Part shown: in pieces, positions 1-10,574 of the stretch
Layout: each line of letters begins with the position of its first letter
How positions within the stretch are numbered: position 1 is the stretch's first letter
From: Prostheceraeus crozeri
Lineage: Eukaryota; Platyhelminthes; Polycladida; Euryleptidae
Assembly: GCA_907163375.1 (NCBI GenBank)
Contig: CAJQUW010009219.1
Span: forward strand, 246,001-310,000
DNA length: 64,000 bases
Reading direction: 5' to 3'
Notes under the pieces: generated by a model
The model's input: only the letters and a program-made list of their open reading frames with translations
Database searches by the model: none
What the model was told of the DNA's origin: nothing
Program-made: the position numbers and the translations under genes

Positions 1-1358
1 TTACTTCGCACAAGGCCACATGCACGTTTATAAATACGTTACATGAATTTTTACATTGAATTTTTACCAATCATTGAATTGCATTACTACAACCAATATG
101 TCGAGGATACTATGGTAATTGTGATAATGTAGTAGATGATGGTGTAATCTTGTGATAAGACAACTTCATCAAAGCACAACCATCATCGTGGTACAGTGGA
201 TAAGGTCTTGGCGACTCTATCCCATGGTAATGGGTCAAGTTTGTCGAGAGTATCATAGAAAGAGCATCTTGAATGAAAGTGTTACAATGTTGCAACTACT
301 TCTTGTAAGTGCCATTCCACCTCCAGTAGAGTAGCGATGACGTTTAAAGCTGCGTCATCAAGGACAGTAGAGAATTGATAGTTCTGCATGTTTCTAATCA
401 AACTGCTCCAAAAATCCATCAAATAACCAAGTTTAGCTATCGAAGTGACTTTATTTGTGAGATCTTTCTGATGATGCTCATTGGACCCACTCACAAATGT
501 GCTGTACGGGAAGCATTTCAAGTACTGGACTTGAAAGAAGTAAATCAGTCGAAAGTGAAATTGCCTGAAAGCTGCTCTCGAAAACCGATGAATGTGATCA
601 GTAGTGAAATGTATTGAAGGAAGTTGTATTAACCAATGAAAATACCGTCCCTGCTGGAGCTTTGATTAGTTTAAGATGATGAAATTTCTCCACGTTGTCA
701 CAAAAGGAACCATTTCCATCGAATTTCAATAGATTAAATCTACAGGAATGAAATTTATAAAGAACTTTTCACTAGAAGTGACATTAAGCGATTGTATTTG
801 AGTTTCAAACAACGCGGGAACCTGCTCGTAGTCATGTGCATTGAACCAGATTTTCAATGACCTATACTCATGGACTCGAACTCAGTGAAAATTTCAATCT
901 CGATCCGAGGTATCCATTTTTCCGCAAATTGATCAAAAAATTTGTTGGGTCTCTCAATTCGCTCAAAAGTGTAATAAAAAATCCATTACTACAGCTTTTA
1001 ACTTCATTGAAATCTGTCTGGTGAATACTTGATGCATTTTCTCTATGCACTTTCTATTAAATTGCACACATCAATGTTGTTTACAACTCAATTTTCGAAT
1101 TTTCAGAGATGTAGCTGAAGATGCTTTTATATAATTTGAATGATGAATCAATTCATAATTAGTGTGTGGTTGCGTGTGTTATGATATCAAAGAGAAGTTA
1201 AAATGGGTGATGTATCCACACCACACTAATCGGAGTGATTGCTGATCAATCATAAGTAAGATTGCTTTCATTTATAATATCAGCATGACTTTGAATCGAA
1301 TAGTGATGGAATGAATGATGAATGAAGGATTGATGGATGTGTGATTCTGAGTAGAATT
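1..1358. other. gene-free flank
   Basis: AT-rich sequence with only short chance open frames. I see no splice-bounded coding segment, RNA gene or recognisable element here. Confidence 0.5.
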
Positions 1359-1452
1359 AGCGAAGCAATGGAATTAGTCCTAGGATATCAGTGAAGTAAT
1401 GGAATTAGTCCTATAGGATATTAGTGAAGTAATGGAATTAGTCCTATAGGAT
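1359..1452. repeat. 33-bp tandem repeat, about 3 copies
   Basis: A unit containing AGTGAAGTAATGGAATTAGT and CCTATAGGAT is repeated nearly three times head to tail. The first copy differs at a few bases. No coding role is apparent. Confidence 0.8.
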
Positions 1453-2340
1453 CTTTAAACGGCACCTTCGGCTGATTATTCTACTGTTCACAGACTGTTC
1501 TACCGTGGACCTGCGGTTTCGAAAGTCAATTACTCCCAATAGCACTCCACAAAAACTCATGAAACATGGCGTATTGTGTATAATTGTATAATGAAATCAT
1601 AAATCACAAGAAAGGAATGCGATGCTGTTTCCCTACTTTTTTCTATTGGTTTCGGTAATGAGGAGATTTGGGGACCCTGCCTCAATCGCTTGCATAATAT
1701 ATTAAAAATAGTAATGTAATAGATTTTCAAACATTTTTTCGACTCATTGAATCATCGCGTGCAGCAGTTAGAACGATCGGAATGACGTGTCGTCAGATGT
1801 GCTCATAATTCATTCATTCTTGTAACCTTTTCTGATGTTCGATCATTGCCTCAGCTTCACATCTTTCAACGACTTGACGATCTCTTAATTACAGATCGTC
1901 AATGATAGCATTCATGTGGAGAGAAATTCATCGCCTAGACGAATTTGCACTCTTATTTTGTGTGAATGCGAATATCCGTAGTTGACGCTTGCTGGAATGT
2001 CGCATTTCAGCCACTGTTGCTTTGCTGACAAAATCGGGGCTGTCGGCAGTGTAAAAACTGGTTGCTGGCGGTTCACCTGCGACTGTATACACACATTCAC
2101 CCGATCGGAAAGCAGTTTCTCGTACTAACTTCTTCATGTTATACTTTCAATTTGTTTTACCTGAGTTTTTACTTGATCCTTTTCATTCAGTTGCTGAATG
2201 ATGTCAAGACAGTATCGCAGCCACACCATTATTTAATGTATTGTCGCTGGAAAATAAGTTATTGATTACTTTCAGGTACATTCATGTGGTGATGACACAC
2301 AGATTGTGCTTCCGTTCTTTACTGAGTTCTTATTCATAAA

Positions 2341-2484
2341 ATCTCAACAGATGTAACCGCCACGAGACATGGTTAGGCCTGTTGGGCCTTATCAGTCGTG
2401 AGTAGGTTCGAACCAGTGAAGTTGTAGCTAGAGGACGTGCAAGCATATCCGCTAACCACAAGGCCACCGGACCATCTGTTGAGA
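2341..2484 (-). mobile_element. tRNA-derived SINE, minus strand
   Basis: Read on the minus strand there is an A-box-like segment (GTGGCCTTGTGGTTAGCGG) and, about 45 bases later, a canonical B box (GGTTCGAACC). This is the pol III promoter layout of a tRNA-derived SINE. The copy is flanked by an inverted pair CTCAACAGATG / CATCTGTTGAG, so the stretch can fold on itself. It is not a functional tRNA gene, because no cloverleaf acceptor stem can be built. Confidence 0.6.
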
Positions 2485-5300
2485 GCGAGAATTAGCCAGG
2501 AAGGCACTATTTTAACACCTTAGGATTTGATAAATGCCTTATCGTTGTTGAGATTTTACATATCTATCCATTGCCAAGTTACTTATAAAAACATGCGATG
2601 TGTTCTTATTGTTTTACACAAGAAAAATTGTCTTACATTGCCGGTAAAGTGGTTGTGCTTACGGTGATCGCAAACAGACAGTCCTTAGAGCCCCAGAAAG
2701 TCTATCTGGGAGAAGTATCTGCAAGCACTATACTATGAATATTTTACTCGTACTTAATGAGAGATGTTTGAGGACAAATAACGTCCTCCGCTTCTAATAT
2801 AATTCTTTGTCCAACCTCAATGTTGAATAATTGAGCTTTAAACTGCAAATTGCAGAATTTTGGCATCGTGTATTTCAATTCCTAGGTTGCAGTCTTCACT
2901 CGTGATCTGACCGACACGCGCGATTGTATTATTTCTACTGTAATGAAGACTTGCTGCGCTATCTATTCTTTCTTACTTAGTAATTTAATTTCTTCATACT
3001 GAAATGTGTGATTATTTGAATCACAGGAATGTCAGCTTTCTTTGGACAAGTCTACAGGCGTCATAAGCAAACGCTAATTTTCTTGTTAATGCCGCCATTC
3101 ATTTCATGTGTATTCTGAAGATTGATAATGATTAGGAGGTTAATGGTGTCTGAAATGCTCCGCGTGATTCCACACTTTGATAACGTCGACGTTGATGGAC
3201 ATAATTGTTCTCCGTTGTTGGTCAGGAATATGTCAGTTAGACCTTTCTTCAGTAGTTGTAGCAAGCGAGAGGTTTTAATAATATATAAATGTGAGAGAAT
3301 GTGTAGCCCCTATACATGAAGTGCTAAAGGTGTCGAATTCTGTGAATTCATGTTATTCAAAAATATGATTCATAACGAATTAAATTCATGACATTAAACA
3401 GTCAATCGTTAATATACTAAACTCAGTGACTGATTGATTTTAAGGGACTTTCTCCTCCACAGCAGGGGTTATCAAAAATTATCGGCAAAAATACCGTGCG
3501 GTACTGCTTCCTTTTCTAAACTAGTATCATGCAAGGAGGTGTCCCAGAGCTGACGGGTTTTGAATATCTGTAGGTTTATGACAAGACAAAAGGAAGGTAT
3601 GAAACATTGACAACAACGTAGATAACCCATGGTCTGAAGTTTGTTCCCAAGCTCATTAAAATAAGTGCCAGCATGGAAATACAGTTATTTTTAGGAAATG
3701 TTAAAGATATTGCTGCCATTACCTTCTCTTGATATCCTTGTAATCTCTGCGAATGATTGATTGTACACGAAGAAGTTTTCTTGTGGAACACTTTGAATTG
3801 CAAATTCAATCATTAAATTCAAGTCGGAGATATTTCAGGGAAGTTCTTGTAAACTTTGCTTTTTACGTGGGCCCATGAAGACGTTATCAGGAACAGCATG
3901 GTTCGATAACCACACAGGCCACCAATTGTGGAATGATGTCTTCATTGAGGGAGAATCAATCTTTCGGGAAACATCTGTTGAAGTATATTGATGACCCATG
4001 TACTGCCGGGATGTGTGAGGTAGGTCCTTCTAACTGAAGTCATCATATCTCTCCTCATCACCCTTGGATTTTTAGAGTTCAAACAAAAGTCAATTCTAAC
4101 ACAACCTCTCACATGGAAATGCGATCTGACATGAACATGCGATCGAGGATTTTGGAGGATTTGCTATTCATATGTGAGAATGCTTTGCAAAAGTCCACTG
4201 TGGCAAATTCATCGCCTTCCGATAATTCTCGCGCCATCTGAATCTTGTAAGGACAAAGTTATAGCTCGCAGCTTGAGATGGTTTGCAAGCTTTCATGGTC
4301 AAGTCAAATTCACAGGAAAGACAAGGGTTTCCCTTCATTGCTTCACCGACTTGTGCAACGATGCCTTAAATGAATAACAAGAATTTACTGTTGTCTACAA
4401 AATAAGCCATGAACAAGCCAGCACCTTCGATTCCCTGACCTCAATTCCCTTTGCGAGTAGTCGAATCGAAATCCGTGATGGAGACGAGCTCGTTTCGCCA
4501 AGCCTGCAAGGAGGAATGCAAATAAAGGCAGATGTCATTTTGAAGAGATGTCGGCAGCTCCATTTACGTGTTTCACAGGACGAAATGCTTCGTGCTCGTA
4601 GAGAGACAACACATCATCTCTCAACTATAAAGTTAACTTCCACTAGATATTGTTCGGCAATGTGCGGGATGTCATGAGAGCAAATTGTTGATGTTTAGCA
4701 TCCTATGGCGTTGGGGTGTGATAGGAACTATTACAAAGAGACCCGTCTTGAAATGTTTCAAAAAAATTGTGCACTGGACTCTCTTGGGTTAAAAGCTTTA
4801 AGGGGTTAAGATACCTTCACTTGCATTCATTTTGCGCTGTCAACTTGGCATTGTGAAAAATGTGTCTTACTTACATGTCCATTTGATTCGATTTTTTAGT
4901 CAAGCGATTGCGGTCAAAGAATCAAGAGTGTTAAGTGTCTCTTATAGACTGGTTGATATTCTCTTTAGATATTCAATGTCCAACGACTGACAGATTTTGT
5001 CAAACCTTGTCATTCTTTTCAGGCGATGTCATAAGTAAATCGCGGACCTATTTTGGTAGGTAAGAAGATATCTTCACATCTGTATTAGATAGGTGGAAAT
5101 AGAATCACAAATGTCTATGAGTTTGTGCATTCGTAGATTACAATGCCATTTTTGAGATATTTCAATTGAATTTCTATGAAGAAGCTTGATGACGTAATTG
5201 AAATTATGATCGTTCAATTAAATCATAATTTGAATTGTGCAATGTCATTTTGTTTAACATTAACCTATTGCATACCGACTGTTTGAAATTTGCGTAATAG
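2485..5300. other. gene-free stretch
   Basis: Only short unsupported open frames are present. A segment near 3460-3480 shares about 17 bases (GATAACCCCTGCT core) in opposite orientation with 6270-6290, which suggests an unclassified dispersed repeat. I see nothing else. Confidence 0.4.
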
Positions 5301-6054
5301 TCCGGGAGCTACTGACACTTTCTTCCTAAATTCGCGCACAAAGGGCTTAATAGCATGGATTTGTAGATCTTGAAACGCTGAATACAAAAATCAAATTCTT
5401 GAGTGCCACAGCCATTCACTTCGGTGATAGGTAACGTTAAAGCATTCCCATTTGAATCCAATAGTAAAATTCAAGAAATATCTATGGATTGTGAAACACA
5501 TGGGATTTTTCGTACATTTACTATTACAAGAAAGAAACTATTTATCAGAATGCCATGAAATTTGAAACATGATTGAGTTCAGAACATCGACTTTGATACA
5601 AAAGTTGAAGTGAGTCAAATGATTCAGTATTTGATGTCTGAAAACCTCTACAAAATTAGTAAATTTCATGTTTTGACTTAATTTTGGTTATTTTACTCAT
5701 TTTGTAGAGGTTTTCAGACATCAAATACTGAATCATTTGACTCACTTCAACTTTTGTATCAAAGTTGATGTTCTGAACTCAATCATGTTTCAAATTTCAT
5801 GGCATTCTGATAAATAGTTTCTTTCTTGTAATAGTAAATGTACGAAAATTGCCAAGTGTTTCACAATTCATAGATATTTCTTGAATTTTACTATTGGATT
5901 CGAATGGGAGTCCTTCAACCTTACCTATAACCGAAAGCGACTGGTCGTGACACTCAAGAATTTGATTTTTGTATTCAGCGTTTCAAGATCTACAAATCCA
6001 TGCTATTAAGCCCGTTGTGGGCGAATTTAGGCAGAAAGTGTCAGTAGCTCCCGT
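5301..6054. repeat. large fold-back: two arms of about 360 bp around a spacer of about 27 bp
   Basis: The left arm (about 5301-5663) starts with GGGAGCTACTGACACTTTC. It reappears reverse-complemented as the right arm (about 5691-6053), which ends with the complement of the same bases. By eye the arms match at well over 90 percent along their length. The spacer (about 5664-5690) is AT-rich. No open frame spans it. This is either a fold-back or MITE-like element or a recent inverted duplication. No clear target duplication is visible. Confidence 0.9.
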
Positions 6055-7028
6055 CCTATAATTATGTTCTCACGACTTCATTTCTTTATCTCAAATTTTG
6101 ATGAATGCATTCTCTTGTTAATACTTCTATTCATTATTGTTACGAAGACAACTATCTTCTTCCAACATACATGTGCATTAATGCTTGCAATTATTATGCA
6201 GTCATTTAGCCGAATTGCTCCAGTTGAATAATAATTTTCAAAAACAAGTAAAGTTGTCTATTGCCGAATATTTTTTGATAACCCCTGCTCCACTGCTGAG
6301 TAGGAGAGCATCCAGAGTGGGAATTTTACTGGTGGGAGTTTATGGAATCGAGATTTTCTGGTTTAAGACACATGTAATGAAATATTGGAATTAGAATAAA
6401 ATGTTGCGCTTGTAAACTGCAAAATTTGTTGAATCAATTAGTAAATCAGAATTGTCGCATCATTCAATTTAGACTTTGAGTTTAAATGGTTTGCCGACAT
6501 AATAAAGCTTATGATTGTGCCAGTGGATGTTTGGTTTTAGTGCGAACATATTCCAATGATCCTATTCTGGTTGTGGTGCATATTACAATGACGATATCAA
6601 GTGATAAACCTGTCTTCAATCTTGTCTATTTTCTGTATTTTCTGAATTGTGGCGTGGCACACTTGGATCTACACTGATTGGATGTACCGTTATCTTCCAT
6701 ACATGTCCGTTTGCAACAGGGGTTGGCAAAGCCTTAAACCCAAAACCCACTTGGGATTTGGAGTTTTGATATTCAGTAGTATTAACACTACTAATTGACC
6801 CTTTGTAATAGATTTCATGCCATTATCAGCATACTTAATGGTATGCAGACTCTGTAATCACATTCAATGATCGTTCATATGTTTGTCTGTATGACATGTT
6901 GAATATAATGCAGACAAAGATATATACGATAAGCACAGTTTTTATCTAGTTCTACTGAATGCTATGAGCGCACATGTAAGTACAGCATCATCAAGGTTTA
7001 TTAGCTGAAAAGTGCTAATTGTGCTTAG
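6055..7028. other. gene-free stretch before the Polinton
   Basis: No gene or element is recognised. It ends at the target site of the Polinton insertion. Confidence 0.5.
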
Positions 7029-7034
7029 AAGCGG
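7029..7034. repeat. left target site duplication of the Polinton (AAGCGG)
   Basis: AAGCGG lies directly outside the left terminal repeat. The same six bases lie directly outside the right one at 23518-23523. Six-base target duplications are the hallmark of Polinton integration. Confidence 0.95.
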
Positions 7035-7482
7035 AGTAATGTAATATTGGACGGACCAGGACAAGTAAGAAAAAAAAATAGGAACCCCCTGAAATTTATA
7101 AAAAAAACAGTAAAAATAGATGCAAAATAAAAAAAATACAAAAATAGGAAACTACCTCTAAAATCACTAATTTATGGGCCAAAATAGATGCAAAATAGGG
7201 TCCTCCTGAAAAATACAAAAAAACAGCTAAAATAGATACAACGGCCCAGGACAAGTACGAAAAAATACATTATGACCCATGAACAAAAATATTCATTTAA
7301 AAATGGAAGATGAAAAAACAAAAGAACCGTCAGCCCCTTTATATCCTTCATTATCATATGAAATGGATATAGCAAAACACAAAGATAGAGTCAGGTACAT
7401 GAAAGATAAGGAAGCCCAATTATTACTTAAACTAGAACATTATAATAAATTAAGAAAACGATGGACGATAGCTAAGAATGTG
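7035..7482 (+). repeat. left terminal inverted repeat of the Polinton
   Basis: The sequence matches 23066-23517 reverse-complemented almost perfectly; the visible differences are in A-run lengths. Matching sequence resumes for about 25 bp further in, near 7528-7553 (against 23041-23064). The repeat is very A-rich and holds subterminal direct repeats: CCAGGACAAGTA-AGAAAA occurs near 7053 and again near 7244, and AAAATAGATGCAAAATA occurs twice. It extends into the first coding region (starting at 7303), so the first roughly 60 codons of that gene are part of the repeat. Confidence 0.95.
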
Positions 7483-7878
7483 ACACAAGGCGTTGGTATA
7501 TGTTTAACAATTTCTTTAGGCGCTCTCACTATTGTCATTTCGTCTGGCGTTCTTACAATTCCTGTTGTCGCTACAGTTTTAACAGGCACAGGTGTCTTCA
7601 CAACGTCACTTGCAACAGTGATAGATAAATCTTTAATGACTAAGAAACGAAAATCCTTAAGTAAAAAACATGCACATGTCAAAGAAGTATATGATAAACT
7701 ACATTACTACTTCCAGAGAGTGTGTGATGACAATGTTATTACGTTAGATGAGATTGAAAAATTTGACCAAATAGCTAGAGAAGCAACTAAAATTCCTGTT
7801 AAACCTCAAGACAAAGTAAACAATGAAGCTTTTTTAGAAGAAATAAGAACTTTATTAAAAACGTTAGAACATCAGTAA
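7303..7878 (+). CDS. Polinton-associated membrane protein of unknown function
   Basis: I do not know a function. From the start at 7303 it is 191 residues: a charged N-terminus, a basic helix, a long hydrophobic stretch rich in G, T, V and I (about residues 60-105) that could form one or two membrane helices, then a charged coiled-coil-like helix and a C-terminal helical segment containing VITLDEIEKFDQI. From memory, this layout (basic helix, glycine-rich hydrophobic hairpin, helical tail with an I-D-E-F type segment) recurs in uncharacterised proteins encoded near animal Polintons. I chose 7303 rather than the in-frame ATG at 7279 because TTTAAAA directly precedes it, as at the other gene starts here. 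The first third lies in the terminal repeat and is therefore duplicated at the right end. A role in membrane interaction or entry is a guess. Confidence 0.7.
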   Translation: MEDEKTKEPSAPLYPSLSYEMDIAKHKDRVRYMKDKEAQLLLKLEHYNKLRKRWTIAKNVTQGVGICLTISLGALTIVISSGVLTIPVVATVLTGTGVFTTSLATVIDKSLMTKKRKSLSKKHAHVKEVYDKLHYYFQRVCDDNVITLDEIEKFDQIAREATKIPVKPQDKVNNEAFLEEIRTLLKTLEHQ

Positions 7879-7898
7879 AATCGACTCTTCAAGTCTCA

Positions 7899-7911
7899 GC
7901 ACCTTTGGTGC
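7899..7911. terminator. hairpin with T-run after the first Polinton gene
   Basis: GCACC-TTT-GGTGC forms a perfect five-pair stem with a three-base loop, followed a few bases later by a run of five T. It lies between the stop of the first gene and the start of the second. A termination or 3'-end role is inferred from its position. Confidence 0.45.
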
Positions 7912-7968
7912 AGTGTTTTTGCTGTGTCTCTATGCTACCACAAAATTCAAATATTATCTTATAAAATA

Positions 7969-8784
7969 ATGCAGAGCAATGAGACAAAAATAAAACAACT
8001 AGAAGAATTAATAAAACAGAAAAATATTATGAAGAAAAAATATAGACAATATCGAATGCTACAAGCTGGTGTTCAATCCAATATGTTAGAAAAAATACGC
8101 CTAACTGACCAAGTGAAATCTGATATTAAGAAAGAACTTGTAGTTCATGATAAACGAATTGATATCGCGGATCCAGTGCAGAAAATCTTCATGGATGATT
8201 ATGGTTTATTAGAAGCAAACATAGAAAAGAAATTACCCAAATCTATGCTCTTTGAACATTCTACTTCATTTAGAGATGGAAAGTCATTTATGAGATTTTT
8301 CTTAGGTGGAGAAGAATTATTTATAAATCCTAAAGAAAGTTTAATTTTTGCACCAGACAACACAGCTTTCAGTTTAGACAGAAATTTCGTGGATTTATTA
8401 AGAGGAGCGAAGTTAGATAACTATCACCCCGATGATCTACTGAAATACAAAACTATGCTAGATAAGGTTGGAAGTGGGAAACATCTTAAGCGTTATAAAC
8501 AATTAGAACACTTATTATCAACAGCAGCTGGTGTTCCAACATCAACCAGTGTTCCAACAGCAACTGGTTATTCAACACCTGTTGTATTTTTATCAGACAA
8601 CCCACAAGAATTAAAAAATAGATATAATATTTTATTCGCTGCAGCAAAAGAAGGGCATAACTCCGTTTTTAACGAAATGCATGCCATCTTAGATAAACTA
8701 TTCCAAAACAGAGTTCTAACTGCAGAAGAGTACAAACACTTCTCTAGTGATATTATTTTACTTAGCAGGACTAAAAGGCCATAA
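7969..8784 (+). CDS. Polinton-associated protein with C-terminal helical domain (DUF8207-like)
   Basis: The product is 271 residues. The N-terminal 60 residues are highly charged and probably coiled coil. A central region reads SFRDGKSFMRFFLGGEEL through NTAFSLDRNFVDLLRGAKL and YHPDDLLKYKTML. A T/S/P linker with a short imperfect repeat (GVPTSTSVPTATG) follows, and then a C-terminal helical domain of the type NRYNILFAAAKEGHN...LTAEEYKHF. The central and C-terminal segments resemble uncharacterised proteins of insect and cnidarian Polintons; the DUF8207 label is from memory. I chose the ATG at 7969, preceded by TTATAAAATA; the frame extends upstream without another ATG. Function is unknown. 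Its position next to the capsid and packaging genes suggests a virion or assembly role (inference). Confidence 0.7.
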   Translation: MQSNETKIKQLEELIKQKNIMKKKYRQYRMLQAGVQSNMLEKIRLTDQVKSDIKKELVVHDKRIDIADPVQKIFMDDYGLLEANIEKKLPKSMLFEHSTSFRDGKSFMRFFLGGEELFINPKESLIFAPDNTAFSLDRNFVDLLRGAKLDNYHPDDLLKYKTMLDKVGSGKHLKRYKQLEHLLSTAAGVPTSTSVPTATGYSTPVVFLSDNPQELKNRYNILFAAAKEGHNSVFNEMHAILDKLFQNRVLTAEEYKHFSSDIILLSRTKRP

Positions 8785-8840
8785 ATTTAGCAGGACTAGA
8801 AGGCCATAAATTTAGCAGCACTAAAAGGCCATAAATTTAG
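8761..8840 (+). repeat. 25-bp tandem repeat, three copies, spanning a stop codon
   Basis: The unit TTTAGCAGGACTAAAAGGCC plus ATAAA is repeated three times (8761-8785, 8786-8810, 8811-8835) with one or two base changes. The first copy contains the last codons and stop of the preceding gene. The array fills the gap up to the penton gene start at 8849. It looks like slippage or duplication of a gene-end sequence. Confidence 0.9.
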
Positions 8841-8848
8841 TTAAAAAA

Positions 8849-9637
8849 ATGTCTTCGGCAGAACTAGAAAAAATTAATAAGCATTTAGAAAATTTAACCG
8901 AGATTTTAACCTCATCAAAATTTAGTACGACATTAAAATTTATAACAACTATTTCATCCCATACCTGTCATTTAGATCCTATTATTCACTTAGAACAAGA
9001 CAAACATTATGAAGTAGCACTAACTAGTTTTTCAACATTTAACACTATACAAAATATTATCAAAGATGTAAATGACCGATTTAAATATTCTAATGATCAA
9101 GGTAAAACTTGGAAAGAATTAACTTTTCTTCCTGGATCTTATGAAGTTGAATCGATTTCCAATGAAATAAAAAGACATTTAGGCATTCAATTTAAAGACA
9201 AGAAACAATTACATTTCGCAGTTGAACCAGCAGTAAATAAATTTTCTCTTACTTTAGATGAAGATCATCAAGTTGATTTTAATATTGACAAATCTTTATC
9301 AAGACTCTTAGGATTTAAAAAGCAACTCTATACACAAGGTTTTCATATAAGTGAAAATATACCTAAAGTAACTGAAATAAATTCAATCAACGTTCAATGT
9401 GATATTATAGAAGGTGGTTATGTTAATGGAAAGCTGTCAAATAATATCTTCAGTTATCCAGCATTTACAGTTCCGATTGGTTACAGTTTGAATGTAATCC
9501 CAAAATCATTAATATATTTCCCTGTTACAAGAAAAACAATTAATTCAATTACAATTAGAATAACAGATGAGAAAGGAAAGGAAATAAATTTTGGAGGTGA
9601 AGAAATTATGATAGATCTTTTGGTTCGGGAGGTATAA
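8849..9637 (+). CDS. minor capsid (penton-like) protein of the Polinton
   Basis: A predicted single jelly-roll minor capsid protein of 262 residues, expected to sit at the capsid vertices. After an N-terminal helix the sequence runs TCHLDPIIHLEQDKHYEVAL and FSTFNTIQNI, then LPGSYEVESISNEIKRHLG. This fits the family pattern, recalled from memory: an aliphatic-proline-rich strand, K-Y-E-V-A-L, T-Y-N-S-I-P-N-I, then P-G-S-Y-E-I and a helix. The C-terminal half is beta-rich. The ATG at 8849 follows TTAAAAAA. The packaging ATPase gene starts 24 bases downstream on the same strand, so the pair forms a capsid and packaging block. It looks whole. Confidence 0.85.
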   Translation: MSSAELEKINKHLENLTEILTSSKFSTTLKFITTISSHTCHLDPIIHLEQDKHYEVALTSFSTFNTIQNIIKDVNDRFKYSNDQGKTWKELTFLPGSYEVESISNEIKRHLGIQFKDKKQLHFAVEPAVNKFSLTLDEDHQVDFNIDKSLSRLLGFKKQLYTQGFHISENIPKVTEINSINVQCDIIEGGYVNGKLSNNIFSYPAFTVPIGYSLNVIPKSLIYFPVTRKTINSITIRITDEKGKEINFGGEEIMIDLLVREV

Positions 9638-9661
9638 TTAAAAAAAAATATTGACTTAAAA

Positions 9662-10438
9662 ATGAGTGAAAGCAGTTGTGAAAAATATCCACTAAACAAG
9701 AAAGTGAAATTCAATCATCATCATAACTTGTCAAATAAAGTTTTATCAGTTATTTGTGGAAGATCAGGTTGTGGAAAAACATATCTATTATTTAAAATTC
9801 TCACGACACCCAAATTTTTGGATTATAACAATCTTATCATTTATACAACAACAGCAGAACAACCTATTTATCAATTTTTGAAACATGGTTTTGAAAATAA
9901 TCTTACAAAATCAACTATAGCTTCACTGTTTGAAGAATATGAAAAATCGGAGTATGAAGAAGAAATAAGTTCCTGGTGTGAAGAAGCAGCGAAAAATAAA
10001 CAACTATTAGAACCCAATAAAAAAAAACACATAACGATACAATTAATAGATGATAGTGGCAATATGCAAGATCCTAGTAAACTAAATAAAACGAAAAAAC
10101 ATTGTGTGGTGTTTGATGATTGTGTTAATGACAGAAATCAGGCAGTGCAGAGAAATTATTTTACAAGAGGTAGACACAATAACTGTAGTGTCTTTTATTT
10201 GACACAAAGTATGTATTCATTAGATGGAAGTGTTATTAGAAAGAATGCTAATATTTTTATGCTTTTCGAAATCAACCAAAGAAACCTAAGTGATTTGTTA
10301 AGAGACTTATGTATAAGAGATAAAGATGAATTTAAACAATCGTGTAACAATGCTTGGGCAAACGACTATGGTTTTATCACAGTCAATATTGATAAAAAAG
10401 TACATGATAGAGTTATAGAACATTTGTTCACAGAGTAA
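9662..10438 (+). CDS. genome-packaging ATPase (FtsK/HerA, A32-like) of the Polinton
   Basis: The protein has 258 residues. Walker A is GRSGCGKT at residues 33-40 and Walker B is HCVVFDDCV at 147-155. It is followed by the arginine-bearing segment RNYFTRGRHNNCSVFYLTQS (164-183), which fits the arginine-finger and sensor region of A32-type packaging ATPases. The family pumps viral DNA into preformed capsids using ATP. The ATG at 9662 is preceded by CTTAAAA. The gene ends in a CAGAG-TAAAA-CTCTG hairpin that includes the stop. It faces the convergent polymerase gene across a duplicated hairpin region. It looks whole. Confidence 0.93.
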   Translation: MSESSCEKYPLNKKVKFNHHHNLSNKVLSVICGRSGCGKTYLLFKILTTPKFLDYNNLIIYTTTAEQPIYQFLKHGFENNLTKSTIASLFEEYEKSEYEEEISSWCEEAAKNKQLLEPNKKKHITIQLIDDSGNMQDPSKLNKTKKHCVVFDDCVNDRNQAVQRNYFTRGRHNNCSVFYLTQSMYSLDGSVIRKNANIFMLFEINQRNLSDLLRDLCIRDKDEFKQSCNNAWANDYGFITVNIDKKVHDRVIEHLFTE

Positions 10439-10462
10439 AACTCTGAATCGAACAATTGTTCT

Positions 10463-10560
10463 CTGACTAGGCTTCGCCTCGAGGGGCTTTGCCCCGACTG
10501 AAAGTCTATAGAACATTTGTTCACTGACTAGGCTTCGCCTCGAGGGGCTTTGCCCCGACT
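10463..10560. terminator. duplicated double-hairpin region between convergent genes
   Basis: A 37-bp sequence (ACTAGGCTTCGCCTCGAGGG followed by GCTTTGCCCC) occurs twice, identically (10463-10499 and 10524-10560). Each copy holds two hairpins, AGGC-TTC-GCCT and GGGGC-TTT-GCCCC, and is far more GC-rich than its surroundings. The spacer repeats GAACATTTGTTCA from the end of the ATPase gene, so the block arose by local duplication. Its position between the stops of converging genes suggests a two-way termination or 3'-end signal (inference). Confidence 0.6.
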
Positions 10561-10574
10561 AGATGTTAAAGAAA

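Noticed and set aside
2341-2484. Functional tRNA gene
   Set aside because: A and B boxes are present but no complete cloverleaf can be drawn; the same reasoning applies to the other SINE heads in the window.
7279-7302. Upstream ATG of the first Polinton gene as the start
   Set aside because: It lacks the directly preceding A-run seen at all other starts; the next in-frame ATG at 7303 has it. It remains possible.
7172-7375. Minus-strand hydrophobic frame, duplicated at 23173-23376
   Set aside because: It is a shadow frame in the A-rich terminal repeat; it is duplicated only because the repeat is.
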